Origin: Gemmatimonadota bacterium
Lineage (GTDB): Bacteria; Gemmatimonadota; Gemmatimonadetes; Gemmatimonadales; Gemmatimonadaceae
Assembly: GCA_029884515.1 (NCBI GenBank)
Contig: JAOUHR010000030.1
Location: forward strand, 1-11,928
DNA: 11,928 bases
Direction of reading: 5' to 3'
Positions 7,242 through 11,928 of this stretch are shown one piece after another (within the stretch, counting starts at the first letter, position 1; each line of letters begins with the position of its first letter). Both the position numbers and the translations under genes were made by a program. The notes below the pieces were generated by a model. It ran no database searches. It was not told the DNA's origin and saw only the letters and a program-made list of their open reading frames with translations.

Positions 7242-7867
7242 GCGGCGGGCTCCAGCGCCGGCCCGAGGCGCGCCTGGATCTCTGCGAGGTCGCGCTCGCC
7301 GCTGCCCGGCGCCACCCATGGCTCCCCGTACGTGATGCGGATGCGCGCGAACGGCTTGGGCACGATGAACCGGTCCCAGCTGCGCAGGCGCCAGGCCCGC
7401 GAGACCTCGCCGCGCATCGTCACCACCGGCACGTTCGCCCTGTGCGAGGCGAGCAGGATCCCCGGCGCCGGCTCGCCGGCGGGTCCCCGCGGACCGTCGG
7501 GCGTGATGGCGAACTCCCGGCCGGCCTGCAGCTCGCGCACCATCGCCAGCAGCGCGCGGCCGGCCCCGCGCGAGGTCGAACCGCGCACGGTGCGATACCC
7601 CCAGCGCTCGACGAGCCGGGCGACGATCTCGCCGTCGCTGTGCTCGCTGATCATCACGGTGATCCCCTCGCGCCGGCGGCGCCAGGTGAGCCCGAGCAGG
7701 TGCCCGTGCCAGAGCGCGAAGATGAAGGCCTGTCTCCGGGCGCGCAGCGCGAGCCAGGGCGCGGTGTTCACCTCCTCGTAGCGCCATGTCATCGCCAGCA
7801 GGCGCACGAGCGGCGCGGCGAGGCGCACGATCCAGCGCACGCGACGCTCCTCGGCGCTCGCATTCAC
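7238..7867 (-). CDS. Lysophospholipid acyltransferase family protein (DUF374)
   Basis: The 209-residue product belongs to the DUF374 branch of the glycerolipid acyltransferase-like fold. Visible signatures are LWHGHLLG at 52-59, with the histidine expected to act in acyl transfer, ISEHSDGEIVARL at 74-85, and the diagnostic ITPDGPRGPAGEP at 121-133. The N-terminus is basic and hydrophobic (RWIVRLAAPLVRLLAM), as expected for a membrane-associated enzyme. The start is GTG 7867, which overlaps the lpxB stop as GTGA, with a GGGGA sequence upstream. The end overlaps lpxK in the same way. Its position between lpxB and lpxK suggests a role in acylating lipid A or a precursor. No member-specific substrate can be read from the sequence, so the role is inferred from context. 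No LpxL/HtrB-type gene is present in this window. Confidence 0.88.
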   Translation of the reverse strand: MNASAEERRVRWIVRLAAPLVRLLAMTWRYEEVNTAPWLALRARRQAFIFALWHGHLLGLTWRRRREGITVMISEHSDGEIVARLVERWGYRTVRGSTSRGAGRALLAMVRELQAGREFAITPDGPRGPAGEPAPGILLASHRANVPVVTMRGEVSRAWRLRSWDRFIVPKPFARIRITYGEPWVAPGSGERDLAEIQARLGPALEPAA

Positions 7868-8970
7868 GCGATCATCCCCGCGGCCATCGCGGCGACCCGC
7901 TCCGAGGCCCCCGGCCGGCCGAGTCGGGCACGCACCTCCGCGAGTCCCGCTTCCATGGCCCGGCGCGGGGCGCTGGCGGGATCGAAGAGCGGGTCGAGCG
8001 CGTCGGCGACGGCAGCGGGCCGGAACGCATCCTGGACGAACTCCGGCGCCACCTGGCGGCCGGCCACGATGTTGAGGAGCCCGATGTTGGGGATGCGCAC
8101 GAGCCGCCGCGCGATCGCGAATGAGATGGGGCTCGTGCGGTACACGATGGCGCAGGGGCACCCGGCCACCGCCGCCTCGAGGGTCGTCGTCCCGCTCTTG
8201 CAGAGCGCGACGTCGGCCGCGCGCAGGACGTCGAAGGAGGCGGAACGGACCAACGGGAACGGCACCTCCGCGTCGCGGAGTTCGATCGTCGGGGCCACGC
8301 TGAGGATCACGCGCAGCCCGGGCCGACGCGCCTCGAGCAGGCGGGCCACGCTCACGAAGTCGGCGAGGTGGCGACGGATCTCCTGCGCCCGGCTCCCCGG
8401 GAACAGCGCCAGCATCTCGCCCTCCACCGGCACGGCGATACGGTGGCGCGCCTCCGCGCGATCGGGCATCGCGCGGGCGCGGTCGAGCAAGGGATGGCCG
8501 ACGAACGTCGCGTCCACGCCGGCGGCGCGCAGGAGCTCCTCCTCGAACGGGAGGATGACCGCGGCCTTCGTGATCACCCGCGCCATCGTCTTGAGCCGGC
8601 CCGAGCGCCACGCCCACACCTGCGGGGTGATGTAGTAGAGCACCGGCACGCCGGCGGACTTCGCAGCCGCCGCCACGCGCATGTTGAACCCCGGATAGTC
8701 GATGCAGATCACGAGGGCCACGCGTCCCTCCGCGAGCCGTGCCTTCAGGCGCTTGAGCAGGCGCAGGTGTGCGGGGATGTGGCGCAGCACCTCCACGAAT
8801 CCGACGACGCCCTCGTGCTCCTCCAGCATCTCGACGCCCGCGGTGCGCATCCGGCTGCCTCCGGTGCCCACGAGCGCGACCTCCGGCCGCAGCGCCCGCA
8901 CCCGCTCGGCGAGGATGGCGCCGTGCAGGTCGCCGGACGCCTCGCCCGCCAGGATCAGGATCTCACGCAC
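7864..8970 (-). CDS. lpxB: Lipid-A-disaccharide synthase LpxB
   Basis: LpxB is a peripheral membrane glycosyltransferase (family GT19) that joins UDP-2,3-diacylglucosamine to lipid X, giving the lipid A disaccharide. The 368-residue product has normal length and carries AGEASGDLHGA at 8-18, CIDYPGFN at 89-96 with the conserved Asp91, YYITPQVWAW at 112-121, LFPGSRAQEI at 189-198, and the donor-binding CKSGTTTLEAAVAG in the C-terminal half. The start is GTG 8970: the family motif begins almost at once, and the start overlaps the preceding oxidoreductase stop by eight bases. The 3' end overlaps the acyltransferase gene by four. Its substrate lipid X must come from a hydrolase encoded outside this window. 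Identification is secure. Confidence 0.97.
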   Translation of the reverse strand: MREILILAGEASGDLHGAILAERVRALRPEVALVGTGGSRMRTAGVEMLEEHEGVVGFVEVLRHIPAHLRLLKRLKARLAEGRVALVICIDYPGFNMRVAAAAKSAGVPVLYYITPQVWAWRSGRLKTMARVITKAAVILPFEEELLRAAGVDATFVGHPLLDRARAMPDRAEARHRIAVPVEGEMLALFPGSRAQEIRRHLADFVSVARLLEARRPGLRVILSVAPTIELRDAEVPFPLVRSASFDVLRAADVALCKSGTTTLEAAVAGCPCAIVYRTSPISFAIARRLVRIPNIGLLNIVAGRQVAPEFVQDAFRPAAVADALDPLFDPASAPRRAMEAGLAEVRARLGRPGASERVAAMAAGMIA

Positions 8971-9967
8971 CGCGGCCTGGGGTCCATGCCCCGATCGCGG
9001 GGATCGAGCGCTCGATGTCCGCCACGATGCGGAGCGCCACGGCGAGCGCGTCGCGGCCCGCGCGTCCGGTCACCGCCACGGGCGTCGCGCCTCGCAGCGC
9101 TGCGGCGAAGCTCTCGAGTTCGAGGCGGAGTGGCTCGCCCTCGGGGGCGTCGATCGGCACGCGCTCCACGAACGCCTCGAGCGCCTGCGCCTGCTTGGCG
9201 AGCGTGGCGAGGTCCACGTCGGCCCGCAGGCGATACATCTCGCCCGTGCCAGCCGCGAGGTCGAGCGAGAGGTACCCGTTCCGCTGGAAGATGCGGAGCT
9301 TCCGCATCCGATCCTTGGAGACCCGGCTCGACGTGATGGTCGCCACCGCGCCGGACTCGAACGTGATGCGCGCGTCGGCGATGTCCACCGACGGCGTGAG
9401 CACCGGCAGTCCCGCCGCCGAGACCTCCCGCACGGGGGAGCCCGTGAGCGTGAGCACGAGGTCGATGTCGTGGATCATCAGGTCGAGCACCACCGCGACG
9501 TCCGAGCCGCGCGGGTTGAACGGGGCGAGCCGGTCGCTGTCGATGAAGAGCGGACGGTCCACGTGCGGCAGCGCCGCGCGGATCGCGCGGTTGAACCGCT
9601 CGATATGCCCGATCTGGATCAGCACGCCCTGTCGCTCGGCCAGCGCCAGGAGTTCATCGGCCTCCGCCAGGGTCACCGTGATCGGCTTCTCGATCAACAG
9701 GTGCTTGCCCTTGGCCAGCGCCGCCATGGCCACCTCGTGGTGCTTCGAGGTCGGCACGACGATCGAGAGCGCGTCCACGTCGTCGAGCAGTGCCGCGAGC
9801 GTCGGGTACGCCTTGATGCCGAGTTCCTGCATCACCACCGCCCGGCGTTCGGCGTTGGCCTCGTAGAACCCCTGGAAAGTGACGCCCTGCACGTCGCGGA
9901 GGAGGCGCGCGTGGTGGTAGCCGAGGCTCCCCGTGCCCGCAACGCCGATCCGCAGGGGCGCGCTCAT
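8963..9967 (-). CDS. Gfo/Idh/MocA family oxidoreductase, GnnA-like candidate
   Basis: This 334-residue NAD(P)-dependent oxidoreductase has an N-terminal Rossmann fold with GTGSLG at 11-16. The EKP motif at 93-95 carries the family's catalytic lysine. GHIERFN at 120-126 and DLMIHDIDL at 162-170 carry the conserved histidine and aspartate of the C-terminal sheet domain. The start, ATG 9967, overlaps the lpxA stop as ATGA, and the end overlaps lpxB by eight bases, so it is embedded in the lipid A operon. In Acidithiobacillus ferrooxidans, GnnA of this family lies between lpxA and lpxB and oxidises UDP-GlcNAc at C3, and the transaminase GnnB then makes the 3-amino sugar used by LpxA. Position and fold suggest the same first step here, but no gnnB is adjacent. 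Family call is firm; substrate is inference. Confidence 0.9.
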   Translation of the reverse strand: MSAPLRIGVAGTGSLGYHHARLLRDVQGVTFQGFYEANAERRAVVMQELGIKAYPTLAALLDDVDALSIVVPTSKHHEVAMAALAKGKHLLIEKPITVTLAEADELLALAERQGVLIQIGHIERFNRAIRAALPHVDRPLFIDSDRLAPFNPRGSDVAVVLDLMIHDIDLVLTLTGSPVREVSAAGLPVLTPSVDIADARITFESGAVATITSSRVSKDRMRKLRIFQRNGYLSLDLAAGTGEMYRLRADVDLATLAKQAQALEAFVERVPIDAPEGEPLRLELESFAAALRGATPVAVTGRAGRDALAVALRIVADIERSIPAIGAWTPGRGA

Positions 9968-10740
9968 ATCACGATCCCGCGCCGGCTCTCCTCCACGAAC
10001 GCCATCAGCGCCTGCACCTCCGGGAACGGATGGAGCTCCTTGGGCGCGCGTTCCATCGCCTGCGTGACGTTCACGTCCGAGCGGAAGAAGAGGCGGTAGG
10101 CCTTCTTCAGCTCCGCCACCACCGGCTCGGGGAACCCGCTCCGCTGCAGGCCCACGGAGTTGAGCCCGTAGAGCTTCACCGGGTTGCCCACCGCCTTCAC
10201 GAAGGGCGGGATGTCCTTCGCCACGCGCGACATCCCGCCGATGAACGAGTGGCGCCCGACCTTCGCGAACTGGTGCACCGCGCAAAGACCGGAGATGATC
10301 GCGCGCTCGTCGATGCGCACGTGCCCGGCCAGTTGTGTGCCGTTGGAGATGATCACCCCGTCGCCCACATGGCAATCGTGCGCGAGGTGCACGTAGGACA
10401 TCAGGAAGCACTTCTTGCCCACGGTCGTCTTGAGCGACTCGGAGGTCCCGCGGTTCACCGTCACGTACTCGCGGATCGTCGTCTCCTCGCCGATCTCCAC
10501 CGAGGTGACCTCGCCCTTGAACTTGAGGTCCTGCGGGCGGCCGCCAAGCACGCTCCCAATCCCCACCGTCACCCGAGGCCCGAGGTGCACGTGCTCCTCG
10601 AGCGTCGCGCGCATCTGGATCACGCCGCCGGCGGCCACCGTGCAGTCCGGCCCGATGTACGCCCACGGCCCCACCTCGACGTCGTCGGCGAGCTCGGCGT
10701 CCTTGTGCACGATCGCCGTGGGGTGGATGCGCGGGCTCAT
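9964..10740 (-). CDS. lpxA: UDP-N-acetylglucosamine O-acyltransferase LpxA
   Basis: LpxA starts lipid A synthesis by moving a 3-hydroxyacyl chain from acyl carrier protein to the 3 position of UDP-GlcNAc, or to the 3-amino group of its analogue in some species. The 258 residues show hexapeptide repeats of the left-handed beta helix across about 1-190, then a helical C-terminal region. The catalytic segment [12 protein letters not shown] has His118 and His121, the latter equivalent to the E. coli general base His125. AVHQF (His156), VAKDIPPF and GLQRSGF also match. Gly185 in AVGNP aligns by hand with E. coli Gly173, the hydrocarbon-ruler position, hinting at a long acyl chain. ATG 10740 overlaps the lpxC-fabZ stop as ATGA, and the end overlaps the oxidoreductase as ATGA. 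Confidence 0.97.
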   Translation of the reverse strand: MSPRIHPTAIVHKDAELADDVEVGPWAYIGPDCTVAAGGVIQMRATLEEHVHLGPRVTVGIGSVLGGRPQDLKFKGEVTSVEIGEETTIREYVTVNRGTSESLKTTVGKKCFLMSYVHLAHDCHVGDGVIISNGTQLAGHVRIDERAIISGLCAVHQFAKVGRHSFIGGMSRVAKDIPPFVKAVGNPVKLYGLNSVGLQRSGFPEPVVAELKKAYRLFFRSDVNVTQAMERAPKELHPFPEVQALMAFVEESRRGIVI

Positions 10741-11928
10741 CGGTCGCGGACCATCGCCGCCATCTCCGCCTCGCACACCACGACCCCGTCCACCTTGGCG
10801 ACGCCGGCGATCCGGCACACCCGTGCGCGCAGCTGCACGAGCTCGATCTCGAATCGGAGCTGGTCGCCGGGGCGCACGGGTTTCCGGAACTTGATGTTGT
10901 CGAGCGACATGAAGTACACCACCTTCGTGTCCGGGTCGTCCACCGTGCCGAGCAGTAGCACGCCACCGACCTGCGCCATCGCTTCCACGATCAGCACACC
11001 GGGCATGATGGGGTGCCCCGGGAAGTGCCCCTGGAAGAACGGCTCGTTCATCGTCACGTTCTTGATGCCGACGATCCGCTTCTTCTCCTCGATCTCGATG
11101 ATCCGGTCGACGAGCAGGAAGGGGTATCGGTGCGGCAGGATCTTCATGATGTCTTCGATTTCCAGCACACGTTCCTCCGATTTGAGCCTCACCGCGTGCG
11201 CAAGCATCTCGCGCACGAGCGTCACGGTCCCGCGATGGCTCGGTTTCGTCGCTGAGATGCGCGCCGCGACGCGCATCCCCGCGAGCGCCAGGTCGCCGAC
11301 CACGTCCATCGCCTTGTGCCGCACGAACTCGTCCGGCCAGCGCAGCGTCGTGCCGACCACGTCGTGCGCATCGAGGACGATGGTGTTCTCCGCCGACGCG
11401 CCCTGGATCAGGCCCTTCGCCCGGAGGTCCTCCACCCACTCCAGCATCCCGAATGTGCGTGCCGCCGAGAGTTCGCGCGAGAAGCTCTCCGGCGTGACCC
11501 GCCAGCTCCCGTCCTGCACCCCGATCCGCGGGTGTGCGAAGTCGATGTGCACCTCGAGTTCCAGCGCGTCGGCGGGGTGGGCGACGTAGACGGACTCGCC
11601 ATCCACCACCCGCACCGGCTCGCGCAGCCGCAGCACCTCGGCCCTGCCGCCCTGCTCGACGATGCCGGCGCCGGCGAGTGCCGCACGAAAGGGCTCGGCC
11701 GACCCGTCCATGATCGGGGGTTCCGCGGCGTCCATGGCGATCAGCAGGTCGTCGAGCTCCAGCCCGGCGACCGCCGCCAGGACGTGCTCCACCGTGTGCA
11801 GCGCGCGTTCCCCTGTCCCGAGCTGTGTGCGGCGCTCCGCCGCAGTGGCCTCCGTGACGTGCGCCGGGGTGTCGTCAACCCCCGCCAGGTCCGTGCGCCG
11901 GAAGCGGATCCCGCTCCCAGCAAGCGCG
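10737..11928 (-). CDS. lpxC-fabZ: Bifunctional LpxC deacetylase / FabZ dehydratase, 5' end outside window
   Basis: One continuous frame encodes two enzymes, with 396 residues visible. The first part (to about residue 250) is LpxC, the zinc deacetylase that commits the cell to lipid A. It enters at GIRFRRTDL and shows TVEH with zinc ligand His48, [16 protein letters not shown], and [10 protein letters not shown] with ligands His204 and Asp208, then KPSHRG with the likely catalytic His231. After a short linker (around 11170) comes FabZ, the 3-hydroxyacyl-ACP dehydratase of fatty acid synthesis. Its features are LPHRYPF with His266, [11 protein letters not shown] at 300-310, and Glu315. No stop or start separates them, so this is a true fusion of the kind known in Bacteroidetes and relatives. 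The two halves compete for the same acyl pool. Roughly the first 30 to 40 residues of LpxC lie beyond the window. Confidence 0.96.
   Translation of the reverse strand, partial: ALAGSGIRFRRTDLAGVDDTPAHVTEATAAERRTQLGTGERALHTVEHVLAAVAGLELDDLLIAMDAAEPPIMDGSAEPFRAALAGAGIVEQGGRAEVLRLREPVRVVDGESVYVAHPADALELEVHIDFAHPRIGVQDGSWRVTPESFSRELSAARTFGMLEWVEDLRAKGLIQGASAENTIVLDAHDVVGTTLRWPDEFVRHKAMDVVGDLALAGMRVAARISATKPSHRGTVTLVREMLAHAVRLKSEERVLEIEDIMKILPHRYPFLLVDRIIEIEEKKRIVGIKNVTMNEPFFQGHFPGHPIMPGVLIVEAMAQVGGVLLLGTVDDPDTKVVYFMSLDNIKFRKPVRPGDQLRFEIELVQLRARVCRIAGVAKVDGVVVCEAEMAAMVRDR

Noticed and set aside
4287..7781. A plus-strand open frame of 1164 codons, antisense to rlmH, gdhA, lpxK and the acyltransferase gene
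   Set aside because: Its product is a low-complexity mix of His, Arg, Val, Asp and Ala without recognisable domains. It opposes four well-supported genes and is what strong third-position GC bias produces on the opposite strand.
7242..7787. Upstream open extension of the lpxK frame, which would make a 524-residue protein
   Set aside because: The extension lies inside the acyltransferase gene and encodes Arg/Ala-rich sequence. The GTG at 7241 with a GTGA overlap and a GGAG site gives a normal LpxK.
8702..10099. A plus-strand open frame of 465 codons antisense to lpxB, the oxidoreductase gene and lpxA
   Set aside because: It crosses gene boundaries, has no recognisable domain, and has the same GC-driven composition as the other antisense frames.
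9968..10966. Upstream open extension of the oxidoreductase frame through lpxA
   Set aside because: It overlaps the real LpxA coding frame and encodes no domain. ATG 9967 places the Rossmann motif at its usual distance from the N-terminus.

Overview
The window is a solidly coding, very GC-rich stretch in which all eleven genes lie on the minus strand, so transcription runs from position 11928 towards position 1. I see no tRNA, rRNA, CRISPR array, transposon or prophage. No stretch longer than about 80 bases lacks a gene. The organism looks like a diderm bacterium of the Fibrobacteres-Chlorobi-Bacteroidetes neighbourhood, most likely Gemmatimonadota. This is inferred from the fused LpxC-FabZ enzyme, the high GC content, BshC, and a lipid A cluster containing a Gfo/Idh oxidoreductase and a DUF374 acyltransferase. 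No marker gene in the window proves it.

Region 1 (11928 to 6213) is a lipid A (Raetz pathway) operon: lpxC-fabZ (5' end outside the window), lpxA, a Gfo/Idh/MocA oxidoreductase, lpxB, a DUF374 acyltransferase and lpxK. Every junction is a stop/start overlap of 4 or 8 bases (ATGA, ATGA, GTGCGTGA, GTGA, GTGA), so the six genes are almost certainly one translationally coupled transcript. LpxA acylates UDP-GlcNAc (or a 3-amino analogue), LpxC deacetylates, LpxB condenses the disaccharide and LpxK phosphorylates it. The hydrolase that makes lipid X (LpxH, LpxI or LpxG), lpxD and the Kdo transferase are not in the window.

Region 2 (6212 to 4350) holds a glutamate dehydrogenase and rlmH, the 23S rRNA pseudouridine methyltransferase. 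Short gaps of 51 and 42 bases separate them, and each gap contains an inverted repeat. The one before rlmH can pair across its Shine-Dalgarno sequence and start codon.

Region 3 (4271 to 1) contains bshC (last step of bacillithiol synthesis), murJ (lipid II flippase) and the first 398 codons of uvrC (nucleotide excision repair). These again overlap at their ends.

Most of the window is ordinary envelope and housekeeping content. The points worth a second look are the GnnA-like oxidoreductase between lpxA and lpxB without its aminotransferase partner, a compacted loop in LpxK that keeps the Asp-Glu pair, apparent loss of two cavity arginines in MurJ, and the hairpin over the rlmH start. I did not find a convincing wholly new system.
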